DNA of 64,000 nucleotides from Tupaia tana. Taxonomy: Eukaryota > Chordata > Mammalia > Scandentia > Tupaiidae. Below the pieces are notes generated by a model. The model saw only the letters and a list, made by a program, of their open reading frames with translations. It did no database searches and was not told the origin of the DNA. Positions 10,789 to 22,356 of this stretch are shown here, piece by piece (positions within the stretch are counted from its first letter, which is position 1; every line of letters starts with the position of its first letter). Both the position numbers and the translations under genes were made by a program. The stretch spans positions 38,709,194 through 38,773,193 of the forward strand of contig JAKSZU010000009.1 in assembly GCA_026018925.1 (NCBI GenBank). Direction: 5' to 3'.

Positions 10789-11215
10789 TTATTTTATTTT
10801 TTTTTAAATATTTTTAATACTGGAAGAGCAGATGGCATAATGGTTATGTTGCTGGACTTCTAGGTAGTCGACCGTGGTTTGAGTCCTAGACCTGGTGGCT
10901 TAAAACTCACGCTGAGAGTGTATGTGTGCATGCCCAAAATTCTGAAAGGAGAATGGGGGAGAAAGGATTGTGGCACGGCCATCCCAACTGGGGGGTGATT
11001 TCTCACTTTCTGTCTCTCTGTTCCTCCTGTGAGTGTATGCACCCTATAGCAAAAATCTCTCAGAACTTTTTATTACATTTAATCATATGTATATCCTTAA
11101 AGAATACAAAAGAAACTTTCCCAAATGAATACACTGTATTAAAGATATTTCCATACATATCATCATCCACAGACAACCCCTCATTTTTGTGCCTGTTAAA
11201 TGTTTTGCTTTTCTT
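10789..11215 (-). mobile_element. L1 3' end, antisense, split by a SINE
   Basis: T-rich start, then the same 3' UTR as at 38.8 kb ('catcatccacagacaacccc', 'atttttgtgcctgttaaatg'). The SINE at 10821-11066 lies near its 3' end. Confidence 0.72.
10821..11066 (+). mobile_element. tRNA-derived SINE, long type
   Basis: Inserted in the L1 3' end with TSD tttttaatac (10811-10820) and tttttattac (11067-11076). Confidence 0.87.
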
Positions 11216-11358
11216 TTTAGTTTACTAGAGGGTATTTGTGCTTGCTGGAGAGACAGAGATATAGAAAGAAGAAAAGTAAGAAATCACCCCTCTGAGGAGA
11301 TGGCCACACCAAGTTCCTTCTCCATTTTCCTCTTGGAATTTTGGGCCTGCATGCACGT

Positions 11359-11392
<34 letters not shown>

Positions 11393-11481
11393 CATGTTTT
11401 TCAAGCAGTCAGGTCCGGACTCGAACCATAAAGTTTCCTATGTGGAATCTAGTTGCCTTAACCTCCATACCAACTGCTGGG
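11216..11481 (-). mobile_element. tRNA-derived SINE with an internal (CA)n
   Basis: Diverged antisense copy with 'agcatgtttttcaagcagtc'. Its GTGTGT region has expanded to about 15 CA units at 11361-11391, a microsatellite born inside a SINE. Confidence 0.82.
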
Positions 11482-11575
11482 CAATTTCCATCTTTATTTT
11501 CTGGTAACCTGATGGTACCATCTTGTAACTGCTTTTCAGAACCCATAATGTCCTCTTATTCCTTCTACTTTTAAG

Positions 11576-12600
11576 GATCCAGCATTTTCTTTGAAAAAGA
11601 GATTCAGTGAGCATTCTCATGCTCCAAAGAGCAAAGACCAAAAATAAAAAAGGAAAAAAAAATTGACAAGACCCAGCACCTTTTAGGGTGATCAGCATAT
11701 AACCTAAAATCTCTGTTCTTGTATTTCTTTTATACACTTGCTGAGTTTTCAATATTTTAAGAGAAAAAATTAAAACGAACTTTGAAGTTCTTTGGGAATT
11801 AAAGAACTGCTTCTGAGCTGCTGCTGAAAGAGAATGGAATAACTTCAAGTATCTTAAAATTAATATTGAGGAAGTTTGGCAATATTTTAAAGGACTATTA
11901 AAATAAGTCTCCTACAGTGTAGATCTATAGAAATATGTGACAGAATTTGAAGCAGCTTAAAAGGGACTAACATATTCATATTAAACTCTTTAAGTAGGAT
12001 TTCTTTTTTGTTTTGCAAATCAGCTTAATTGCCATAGGAAAGAAGCAAGAAAGGCACAACTTGTATATCAAAGTATTTAATTCACATGGTCACCCAAGGA
12101 CACCATTTGTGTAATTACCCTGTTTTCTTAAGAAACAAGAATATTTTCCTCTAAATTTACCATGAATTCAACAAGGCAATGTGGCCAGTTTTTTCTGCAT
12201 ATCGTTCATTATCGGAAAATAGGAGGAAAAAAAAAATTCCTGAAATGTTTGGAAAAAATAATGTGCTGAGTAAATGTAACCTCTCATAACTCTCATTGAT
12301 GAGCTCTCATTGATAGAATCTGCTGTAATTGGGAAAACTGTCAGCACAAATTTTTCTTACTTTTTAAAAAAATAATTTAAAAAAGCAAATGTACTGTGTA
12401 TTCTGTCTCTTAGTCAAGAAATAGAAGACATATTCTTGGCCTGCAATTTATTCCTTGTAGTGGATACACATACTGATAAGTATGTAAAGCCTTGAAAGAA
12501 AAATATGTGTTCTAACACTACTTTTACTTATGGGCAAATACTTGAACAAGTACAAATGGGAGTACAGTGACTGAGATGTTTATACACTTGGGGTAAGTTT
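11576..12600. other. unassigned DNA
   Basis: About 1 kb of AT-rich DNA without recognisable repeats or coding frames. Confidence 0.45.
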
Positions 12601-13182
12601 AGGGTTTGGGATTTGTCAAATAAAAATGCAAGATGACCAGTTAAATTTCAATTTCAGAATAAAGAATAAATTTTTAGGAGAAGCCATCTACATCTGAGCT
12701 GTGCCCTGCCCCTTCCAGGGTCTAGAGAAACTGAAGATATTCTGCTCTAACTTCTCTCTCCAGACCCAGAGAGGTAGACAGCCTCCACACACTGAATGTC
12801 TAGACAGGTTCAGGTACATAGTAATGAGAAACATCCAAACATCCGAAAAGACTGCAGAGTTAGCAGCAGGTAGAAGGATGAAACTGCATAGAGAGCACGA
12901 CTCATCTCTTCCTGCATGCCTCTGAACTCTCAGTTGAAACCCCGCAGCTCAGCCCAGGTGCACCTGCTCTCTAGAAACCGGGAACCTTTGTAATATCCAG
13001 TTCCAACGACAAAAGTGCAGGTTGCTTGGTGAGAATCAGGGAAACGGAATTGCAGAGGGATTGCAGATCATCTCCTCCTGCACCTCTGAAAACTCAGGTT
13101 TGACTTCAAGAAATTAGGAAGAAACATATAATCCATCAGGTGACCAGAAACCACCACAGTGGTACAAGAAATATAAGAAACT

Positions 13183-13350
13183 GGGGTTGGCAGGTGGCAT
13201 GGTGGTTAAAGGCCCTGGATTCCCACATAGCTGACCACGGACCTGGTTGTTTGCTTTCTTCCTTTCCCTTTCTCCCTCTCTCTCTCTGGTCAAATTAAAA
13301 AAAATAACAATAACAAATGGAATTAAATAAATAAATTATTCTTTAAAAAA
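13183..13350 (+). mobile_element. tRNA-derived SINE, short type
   Basis: In the LINE 5' UTR, with a diverged head that lacks part of the B box. TSD agaaatataagaa / agaaatattagaa on either side. Confidence 0.87.
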
Positions 13351-13449
13351 AGAAATATTAGAATTCAAGAAAATATTTTTCCTCAGGTGGAAAAGAACAA
13401 TGCCCTCCATCATCCACAGAAAGTACAAGAAAGTCATGGAAATGTCAGA

Positions 13450-14310
13450 TAAAGAATTCTGAATATTCATAGTGACAAAACTAATAGGGATGCAAAAGAG
13501 AGACAGTGTGAAGATGCAGGAGAAAAGAGACAATGAGTTCCAAAAAGTGAGTAAGTCCTTCCACAACTTGAAAGAAGAAATACACAGCATTAAAAAAGAA
13601 TCAAACAAACTGTTAGAGATAAAGGCTGTAATACAGGAAATCAAAACCTCTCTTGCAAGAATTAAAAGCAGATCAGATCATGCAGAAGATCGAATCTCTG
13701 ATGTAGAAGACAAAAATTCTGACCTACAAAAAAATCACCAAAAAGGCCGAGAAACTAACCCCCCCAAAATGAGGATAATATACGAGAAAAATTGGATGCC
13801 ATTAAATGTCCAAATGTCTGGATAATTGGTATCCCAGAAGGTGAAGAAACTAGTAAGGGCATTGATAATCTATTCTATGAAATCCTGGAAGAAAACTTTC
13901 CAAACCTAGAAAGGCATTTAAATATCCAGAACCAAGAAATACAAAGGATCCCACCTGGAATCAACCGAAGAAGATCTTCTCCAAGGCACATCATAGCCAG
14001 ATTGGCTAAAACCACAAAGACAAAATACTAAAATTGGCAAGAGAGAAACATCAAGGTACTTACAAAGGATATCCCATCAGGCTAACACTGGACCTCTCAT
14101 CAGAAACAATGCAAGCAAGGAAAAAAATGGGAAAACGTATTCAAAGTGCTAAATGAAAAACAATTTCAACCAAGAATACTATACCTGGTAAGATTATCCT
14201 TCATATGGCAAGAAAAGATAAAAGCATTTCAGATAAACAAAACCTGAAAGAATTTACCAACATCAGACCAGCTCTTCAAGAAGTTCTGAAGGGAGTGCTA
14301 GACCAGAAAA
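13450..14310 (+). pseudogene. L1-type ORF1p remnant
   Basis: Frames 13472-13825 and 13792-14031 together cover a coiled-coil region (SLARIKSRSDHAEDRISDVE) and the RRM-like centre (IIGIPEGEE). The C-terminal RRRSSPRHIIARLAKT matches the L1 ORF1p RR(A/S)(T/S)PRHII motif. 14035-14310 continues in broken frames ('caaccaagaatactatacct'). ORF1p is the RNA-binding chaperone of the L1 particle. This copy is broken by several stops and frame changes. Confidence 0.85.
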
Positions 14311-15663
14311 ACTAAAGACACATAGAAATAACAGAAAAAAAAAATCCAAGAAAATGGCCAACTTAGTGCTAGGGATAAGTCTGGAATTACAATAACAATT
14401 GGATGTTAACTTCCAGAATTTAAATGGAAAGATTGGAGCGCAGTAGCACTGCAAATTCAACAGAAGAGAGATTAATTACATGAGACTGAACTGGTGAAAC
14501 AGAACTTTATGAATTTGTCTAAAACATTAGTGATTTTCTTCTATGCTTTGTTCTCCAGATTGAAAGATTTTTGTCTGCTTTTGAGCTGTTGATAGGTTCA
14601 GCAATTTGTTAATTTTTTGTAATAGAAACAAAGTTTTTCCCCTTCCTGACCCCTCTGGAATTGGAAAAACCTTTGAGTATTCTAATTTTGTGGCAGAATG
14701 GTTACTTGCATAAGTTTAATAATACCTGTTGTCTTGCATCAGAAATTGGAAATACTGGTTATTGCCAGGGTTTTGACTAGAACATCATATTTGAAGATAT
14801 GACTAGAAAGCTAAGGAATTAAGGTAGATCTCAAGAGAGGCAACAGAAGCTCTTGGAAAGATTGCCTGGCACTATAAACAGTTCTGTCTGGCAAGTAAGT
14901 AATGTCACATCCTGACAGGCCCCAAAAACTTTCAAGTATAGGTACTTAAAGGCACAATCAGATGATGAGTTCCTGACTTGACTCAGTAGCTTTGGGAGGC
15001 TTTTTAAAGAGTCTAATCTGAAGTTCTTTATAAAAGGTTCCAGCAAAGCCAACTAAATCAATTAGTATTCTTATGGAGCTTTTACAAGCAACAGACCAAA
15101 TAGAGACTAAACTTATTATTATTATTATTTTTTGCAAATAAGTTAATGTATGCCTGTCTTTGGTAAAAGGGGGGAATGGAGACAGAAAGAAATGTGTAAG
15201 AAGAAAACTATACTGCACTTGTTACTAGATTTTAGCTCTGTCCGTATCTGTTTTTGTTTGTTTGTTTGTTTTTCCAGTTTTCAGTATCTACCTGCTATTT
15301 GAACAGAATCCTAAACCTTTCTCCTGACTTTAGGCCTTAAGGAAATTTTTCTTCACATTTTTTGAATTTGATTTATTAAAGCTAAAATGGCTTTTCTTGA
15401 AATAAAATAAATACGTAAAAATACTTACTTAATGACTGCAGTAAGCTATATAGACTCAGTTAGGTGTTGCCTTATAGTATGTTCATTCTACTCACTTTTA
15501 TGAAGTATTTAGATTAAGATCTTTTGTGAAGCAAAAACATGTGAAAAAAATTTTTAGTATACCTCCCAAACATTGCATAACACATACTTATAACATTTTT
15601 TTGTCCATTTTTAAACTGGAAACTAAAATTTTACTGGTATCCTGTATTTTATCTGGCAACCCA

Positions 15664-16088
15664 AGGTAGGTCCCTCCAAAGGCTAAAAATGTGTTACCTT
15701 CAGGTACATTTCTACAAATAATAAATCCATCTGTTTAATTTATGAACACCTTTGTTTTTTATTCTTCTATGTGAGGCAGCTTTCCTTCTGGATGAGGCTC
15801 AGATTTTATTCCCTGAAATAAGAATCCTCTGAACACAATGACAGAATGTAGGACCGTATCTGAATATACATGGTTTGAGGTTACCTTCCCTATACATAGA
15901 TTTCAAAGCATCTATTAACTGAGGAGAGGACCAAGATATTTGACTTTAAGTTGAACTAAATTAGTTTAACTTTTATAATAGTTGACTTTTAGTTGAACTA
16001 TTCTACTATAGATATTAAATACTTATAGTTCAAATTTTTGTGTGTGTATGTGTAAATAAATACACATATATACATAAGCACACACATA
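15664..16088. other. unassigned DNA
   Basis: Low-GC DNA with no feature that I can name. Confidence 0.4.
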
Positions 16089-16169
16089 TTTTCGTCCTTG
16101 GGAAAGTCATAATACATTTTTACACAGGAAAGCATAGGAAAAAAAGTCATGACTTTTCCAATGAGCTAA
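16089..16169. mobile_element. TA-flanked MITE, copy 2
   Basis: About 81 bp. The right end 'gtcatgacttttccaatgag' is the complement of the family terminus and the left end is more diverged. TA lies at 16087-16088 and 16170-16171. Confidence 0.6.
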
Positions 16170-16950
16170 TATAAACAGTTTTCAATCTAAAGGCAAATTC
16201 TGTTCAATTTTTCATATATGTGTATGCCTCTGAGTATGCGTTTATGTGCATAATTTATACGCATATTAGGTAGTGTAATATCGCTTTAAGAACTAAGATG
16301 ACCCCAAGTGATTCATTTATTTTACACTATTTTGTAAGTTAGATTTCTTTATTTCTTCATTTTGTGATTACTATGCAATGAAGTTTTAAATTTTCATCTT
16401 AATTCTACAGAGATTGGGAAACTAGTTTTAAAGTTAGGGACTAAGTCAGTCTTCACATTGATTGTTAAATTAATATGCATCAGCTAAAATATTGAGAAGA
16501 AATAGCAACCTGATTTTCTCCATTTTACTATGAGGTTGTGACTTTGACTCCACCAGGAAATAATGAAGTATGGAAAAGAAAGGAAGGAAATAGCAGTGAG
16601 CAAATAGGAGTTCTGGTGGTATTTACATTTTGCAATGCCAAAATTGCCTAAACAGATTTCTATTCCTGCAGTATAAAGATGTTTGTTAAATCACAAGAAT
16701 TTAGTACATTTGTAAATTTCTGTCTGTAAGGCTTTTCTAATATCTCAAAATTAGTTCAGAAAAAAATGTATCAAATATCTATGTATCTGTTTATCATATG
16801 TTACAGAGTTGATTTCCTTCCTTTTGAGATAAAATTGTATGTAGAGCATTTCAGCAAAATAATCAGGAATTTTAATTCATGGAAACTAGTTTAATAATTC
16901 AATATATTTAGCTATGAATATTTTTCTAGAAAATTAGAGCACTGGCTTTT
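16170..16950. other. unassigned DNA
   Basis: Nearly 800 bases of AT-rich sequence between a MITE and the antisense LINE. Nothing is recognised in it. Confidence 0.4.
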
Positions 16951-19131
16951 TTGGGGGTTTTCTTCTTTTTAATTTTAATTTATTTATCTTATATTTGTGC
17001 ACTGTAAATCATCACAGCATACAAAAAGAGATTTCCCACCCAGAATACACTGTATATTGTCTTAATCAATAATGTTTCTATACATATAATCAACAACAAA
17101 TAATTTTTCCTTTCTTGTTTCTTATATATTTTGCATTTCCCCCCCTTGATTCCCTACTTCTCACCCTCTGCCATTTCCTACTTCCTCACACATTATCTTT
17201 GGTATCTATAGTTGCTTTCTATGCCTTTTTTCCCACATTTTATTCATGTATAAAAATATTAATTAAATGTTTTCAATAGCAAGTTCAGCTGATATATACA
17301 TATCTGTGAACACATGTCCAACTTTAGGGAATTCTTGGTTGAAATTGTTTTTCACTCAACACTTTGACTATATTTTCCCATTCTTTCTTTGCTCACATTG
17401 TTTCCAATGAGAGGTCCAATGTTAGCCTGACGGGATATCCTTTGTAAGTAACTTGACTGTTTCTCTCTTGAGAATTTTAGAAACTTGTCTTTGTCTGTGG
17501 TTTTGGTCAATCTGGCTATGATGTGCCTTGGAGAAGATCTTCTTGGGTTGATTCTATTTGGAGTCCTTTGTATTTCTTGGGTCTGGATATTTGAATGCCT
17601 CTCTAGGTTTGGAAAGTTTTCTTTCAGGATTTCATGGAATAGATTATCAATGCCTTACTAGTTTCTTCACTTTCTGGGATACTGATTATCTGGATGTTTG
17701 AACTCTTAATGGCATCTAATATTTCTCATATAATATTTTCATTTGATTGGGTTATTTTCTCAGTCTTTTTTGGTCAATTTTCCTAAGACATTCTGTCTTC
17801 TGCGTCTGAGATTCAATCTTCTGCATGGTCTAATCTGCTTTTAATACTTCCAAGGGAGGTTTTGATTTCCTGTATTAATAACCTTCACCTCTAACAGTTC
17901 CATTTGACTCTGTTTTATGGTTTGTATTTCCTCTTTCAACTTGTACAAGAACTTCCACACCTCCTGGAATTCATTGACTCTTTTCTCTTGCATATTCTGG
18001 AGTTCATTGTCTCTCTTCTCTTGCATCCCTGTTAGCCTGTTAGCTTTGTCCCTACAAATATTCTAAATTCTTTATCTGACATTTCCAGGAGTTCCATCGT
18101 ACTGTCTGTGCATGAGTTGTTTTTTTCCCTTGGGGGAGAGATATTTTCTTGGTTTCTCATATTTCTTGTGCCTCTGAGGTGGTTTCTAGTTATCTGATGG
18201 ATTATATGTTTCTTGTTAATTTCTTGAACTTAAATCTGAGCATCCAGAGGCGTGCGAGAGGAGGTGATCAACAATCTCTCCGCAGTTCAGTTATTCTCCC
18301 AGATTCAGTTGGAATTGAGGATTATTATGACCCTAATAGTAATTAGATGTTTGGCTACTGTGTACCTAGACCTGTCTAGATGATCAGTGTGTGGAGGCTA
18401 AGCAGCCAAATTATACAGTAAAAGAAAAAAGGAAAATAAAAAGAAAGTAAAGAAAGAAAAAGAAAAAGAAAAACAGAAAAAGAAAACAAAGAGAAAGAAA
18501 AAAAAACAGCAAAAAAAGAGAGGGGGAAAAGAGCAAGACATGAAAGGGATTGCTCATAGCTCAAATGCAGATGACTTCTCAAAGGGTCTGCACTTTACCT
18601 CTCCTATCTGTGAGGGGGAAAAGATGAGAATTAGCAAGATAAAGAAGAATGAGACAGTCAAGCAGTTCTTTACATTCAAAATTTTTTAAAAGTTGGGACC
18701 AGCAGATGGCGTAATAGCTATGTCACTGGACTCCCATGTAGTCGACCACGGTGAGTCCCGGACCCTATGGTTTAAACTCACGCTAGGCGCGTATGCATGT
18801 GTGCCCATCATCCCTAGAGGAGAATGAAGGGGAAGGGATTGCGGCGTGGCCATCCCCCCGGGAAGTGATTTCTCACTTTCTGTCTCTCTGTCTCTCTCTA
18901 TCTTTCTGGTGAGCACATGCACCCTATAGCAAAAACCTCTCTAAAAAATAAATAAAATAATAAAAAATTTAGAGAGAGAGACAGAGACAGGGAGATATGG
19001 AGAGAGACAGAGAGAAGAACACAGAGGGTGCCCTACCAGTCTGGTGAATCTTGGGGTCTGAAGCAGAAACTCTTCAGCTCTCTTAGCCCCTGAAAGGGAT
19101 TACTCACAGCTCAAACGCAGATGAATTCACC
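16951..19131 (-). mobile_element. ORF1-only LINE, antisense, with tandem 5' UTR
   Basis: Read on the - strand: a 5' UTR of two partial monomers (19131-18586, then 18585-18060), ORF1 remnant (about 18060-17365), then the shared L1-type 3' UTR (17300-16951). After the ORF1 word for QPRI (17360) the sequence passes straight to the 3' UTR; ORF2 is absent. The likely TSD is agagcactggctttt (16936-16950) and agaacactgtcttta (from 19133). A polypurine run (18419-18540) lies in the 5' UTR. A SINE interrupts it at 18694-18957. Confidence 0.77.
18694..18957 (+). mobile_element. tRNA-derived SINE, long type
   Basis: Inserted in the 5' UTR of the antisense LINE. Its B-box region is shortened ('accacggtgagtcccgg'). 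Confidence 0.88.
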
Positions 19132-19200
19132 AGAACACTGTCTTTACATATTTGGAAACAAGATAGAAGCCTATATCATGAAACATTAATGATTCATATG

Positions 19201-19280
19201 TTGGGTTGTTGAGAAAATCATGATGCATTTTTTCATAGCAAAACATAGACAAGTACATCATGACTTTCCCAACAACCTAA
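19201..19280. mobile_element. TA-flanked MITE, copy 3
   Basis: About 80 bp with well-matched ends: ttgggttgttgagaaaatca and the complement of ttaggttgttgggaaagtca. The right flank is TA (19281-19282) and the left flank is TG. Confidence 0.75.
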
Positions 19281-19282
19281 TA

Positions 19283-19814
19283 GATAGCAATTACCTTCCT
19301 CTCTGGAAGGCCATGAGTATCATAATTCTTTCTATTAGAAATAGAGTCATTGGTTATAGAATGTTTCTGTATAATATAGTACCAATTATTTATTATTCAG
19401 AGAAGTAAAATAAGATCCTGATAATAAGACTTTGGTCATATTTTATACCTGCTTTACTCTTACTGAGGTTAAGCTGTTTTCTTGAGTAAATGCTCCCCAA
19501 ATTGCTGCAAAGCTTTGGCTAATTTCTAGAGTTCTAAAAAGAAGCTGTTTCTGATATTTTGTTGCTGTCTTTTTCCTAGAAGAAAATAATTTTCTGAGGA
19601 TTTTAACCTGCTATTTTCATTGACATTATTCCCAACCCTTTTCATAATTGCAGCAAAAACCAACGGGCAAAGGGCATGAAAACCTTTCTGCTGTGACTAG
19701 AGGACAAGTAGAAGAAAAAACTGGTTTCCTAGAGTATGAAGTAATTCTGGGCCCAGTCTTATACTAGTACCATTAGATGTAACCTATCACTGGGTGAGGG
19801 GTAGGAGATGTCCT
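19283..19814. other. unassigned DNA
   Basis: About 530 bases with no recognised repeat or coding sequence. Confidence 0.4.
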
Positions 19815-20062
19815 TTATTTTTTTTTTCTTTTTAAGAGAGAATTTTGCTATAGGGCACATGCACTTGCCTGAGAGACAGAGACAGAGAGAAAGCGAGAAA
19901 TCACTCCCAGGGGTATGGCCACATTGTAATCTCTTCTGCTCTATTCTTCTCTCGGGATCTTGGACATGTAGGTACACACACCTGACATCAGTTTTAAGAT
20001 GCCAGGTCTGGGACAAAAACTGTGGTTGACTACATGGGAGTCCAGCAATGTAATCATTATGT
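19815..20062 (-). mobile_element. tRNA-derived SINE, long type, 5'-truncated
   Basis: Antisense copy. The complement of the extreme tRNA head is missing after 'caatgtaatcattatgtc'. Confidence 0.85.
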
Positions 20063-20640
20063 CAAAAACCCAACACAGAGTTAGGCTTCCTGCCATGAGA
20101 ATGAAGAGGCAGCAAAGCCAAAGAAGCCTACTTTTGAGGCTGGGGCACACAATACCTGCTTAAGAATGAGGCTAGATCAGGACATCAAACATCCATTCCC
20201 TTTGACCTCTACCAACGTGAACCTTGAACCTTGTACCTGTTCACAAGCTACAGAAGTTTACTGCTAAGGAGGGGCAAGAGCCTGAAGGGAGAGCCACTCT
20301 GAGTACCATGTGTAAGGACATCAGGGCTGGGCACTACAGAGAAAAGTACCCATGGCCAAACCAACCTCCAGCCAAGGTAAAAACCAATGGCAGTCTATTA
20401 CCAGAGGAATTGCCTTCTGTGTGCATTACAGAAAACAAGAGCAGCAGCAACAAAACTCAAACATAATTATATTCCCAACTAGATTCTTTTAATCTCTTAT
20501 AATTATATTTCTGACTAGATATACTTAATCTCTTACACTAAAATCCGTTACATAAATGATAAGACATGGACATCTTCAGGGATGACTGACATGAACCTCA
20601 GTCCCTATTATTCTACATATCTTATTGGGCATTAAAATTT
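20063..20640. other. unassigned DNA upstream of an L1M
   Basis: An 80-codon frame (20224-20466) has no recognised motif. The position directly before L1M ORF1 makes a diverged L1M 5' UTR possible, though I cannot show it. Confidence 0.35.
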
Positions 20641-20997
20641 GTTTCCCTGAAACACAGAAAAATCAGTTAACAGATCTAAATGTAGAAAAGACATAAATGC
20701 TGATACTTTGATGAATACTAACTATAATATATTAAAAGAGGTAGTAGAAAAAGTGAACAATTATATGAACAGATGGAGAATTCCAGTGAGATGGAAACTA
20801 TGAGAAAAATTTCAAATGGAAATGTTAGAAATAAAAAGTACAATATCAGAGAGAAAGAATATCTTCAATAAGTTAATCACCAGGCTAAACACAAGCAAGA
20901 GAATCTATGAGTTTGAAGATAGCTCCAGGGAAATTACCCAAACTGAAATACAAAAAAGAAAAAGAATGAAAAAATGGCATCTAAAAGCCATTAAACA

Positions 20998-21253
20998 GAG
21001 ACCAGCAGTTGGCGTAATGGCTATGTTGCTGAACTCTCATGTAGTCGACTATGGTTCTAGTCCAGGACCCGGTGGCTTAAACTCACGCTGGGCATGTGTG
21101 CATGTGTGCTCAAGATCTCGAGAGGAGAATGGAGGAGCAGGGATTGTGGCATGGTCATCCCCCCTGTGTGTGTAATTTCTCACTTTCTGTCTCTATCTCA
21201 CACTTTCTGGTGAACGTACACACCCTATAGCAAAAACTTCCAAAAAAAAAAAA
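20998..21253 (+). mobile_element. tRNA-derived SINE, long type
   Basis: In L1M ORF1. The likely TSD is aaaagccattaaac on the left and aaaagcaatgaaac on the right. Confidence 0.87.
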
Positions 21254-21839
21254 AGCAATGAAACAATATCAAATGTTTTATCACAGAAGAAAAATGGAAC
21301 ATGGCAGAAAATATTTAAAGAAATAATTATTAATAATTGCCCCCAAATAATGAATATTAAAAAGCAGATATAAGAACCCTCAGAAAAATATATATTAGAT
21401 AAATAACAATATACCACATATAAGCATATTATACTTGAAGTGCTGAAAAGTGAAAACAAAGAAAATCTTTAAGGCAGCTGGAGAAAAAGAAACATTTTAA
21501 ATAAAACCAATATAGATCATAGCATATTTCTTGTCAAAAGATAGGCATGTTGGGAGAAAATTGAGTGACATTTTCAATGTGCTAAAAGGAAAAATATCTT
21601 CTCAACTTAGAAATCTATATCCACTGAAAATATCTTCTAAAAATGAAGGTAAATTAAGTCATATTTTTAGAAAAACAAAATAGAAAATTCACTGCCTGTA
21701 GACCTATGTAAGAAAAAATGCTAAGGAACTTTTCATAAAGAAAAAATGTGATACCAGACAGAATCTTTGATGTACACAATAAAACAGAGACCCACAGGAA
21801 CAGTAAAAATGGTAAGTAAGTAAATAAATAAGTTTTCCT

Positions 21840-22085
21840 GGGCCAGCAGGTGGTGTGATGGTTAAGATGCTGGGTCCCACATGGTCAAACCTGCTGTTCG
21901 AGTCCTAGATGTGGAGGCTTAAAAACACACTGGGCATGTGTGTATGCATGTCCAAAAATCCTGAGGGGAAAATGGAGGAGAAAGAATTATGGAATGACTA
22001 TCCCTTCTGTGGGGTATAGGAGTTCTTCTCAATTTCCCTCTCTGTCTCTCTCTGGTGAGTGTACACACTCTGTGGCAAAAATCTA
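21840..22085 (+). mobile_element. tRNA-derived SINE, long type, older
   Basis: Diverged copy with 'gggccagcaggtggtgtgat' and 'gtgtacacactctgtggcaa' at the 3' end, inserted between L1M ORF1 and ORF2. Confidence 0.85.
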
Positions 22086-22356
22086 AAATAAATTTTTTTT
22101 TCCTTATTTTTAATCATGTGAAAGATAGTAGATATTCTAAAGTAAAAACAGTAAAAGATATAATGTTGGGTTAATTACATACAGAAAAGTAAAGTATATG
22201 TCAATGATAGCTCAAGAAAAGTGAAGGAAAGCTGTATCCTGTCCTACATTTCTTACTCTCTATATAAAGTGTTATATTATTTGAAGGTGAACTGTCACAT
22301 AGTAAAGAAATGCATTGTAAGCAATAGGGCAACTATAAAAGATTAGAAAGATCAAC

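Larger units (their letters stand above)
10697..11575. repeat. ~90-bp direct duplication flanking an L1 3' end and two SINEs
   Basis: 10697-10788 and 11482-11575 align along their full length at roughly 75% identity. Both start 'caatttcca' and share the 'aatgtcttcttat'/'aatgtcctcttat' word. They could be an unusually long TSD of the antisense L1 between them, or an older local duplication. Confidence 0.6.
12678..15543 (+). mobile_element. ORF1-only LINE (HAL1-like), apparently complete
   Basis: The order is a 5' UTR of about 770 bp (12678-13450), ORF1 remnant (13450-14310), then about 1.2 kb of other sequence and an A run at 15544. An A/T-rich TSD ending in tttttag lies at 12665-12677 and 15544-15557. 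No reverse transcriptase or endonuclease motif is seen anywhere in it. Its 5' end ('gccatctacatctgagctgt') matches the 5' end of the antisense element at 16951-19131. A short SINE lies in the 5' UTR. Confidence 0.75.
12601..15663. mobile_element. ancient hairpin-type DNA repeat split by a LINE
   Basis: The left half 12601-12677 ('gggatttgtcaaataaaaat', 'accagttaaatttcaatttc') and the right half 15545-15663 ('cctgtattttatctggcaac') are complementary ends of one palindromic mammalian repeat that I know by wording but cannot name. The LINE at 12678-15543 sits in its centre. Confidence 0.65.

Noticed and set aside
13472-14031. A possible active ORF1 protein gene
   Set aside because: The two overlapping frames belong to one L1 ORF1 remnant with several breaks, so it is a pseudogene.
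18419-18540. Polypurine tract as a triplex or regulatory element
   Set aside because: It lies in the 5' UTR of the antisense LINE and can be explained as simple-sequence expansion there. Nothing in the sequence supports a function.
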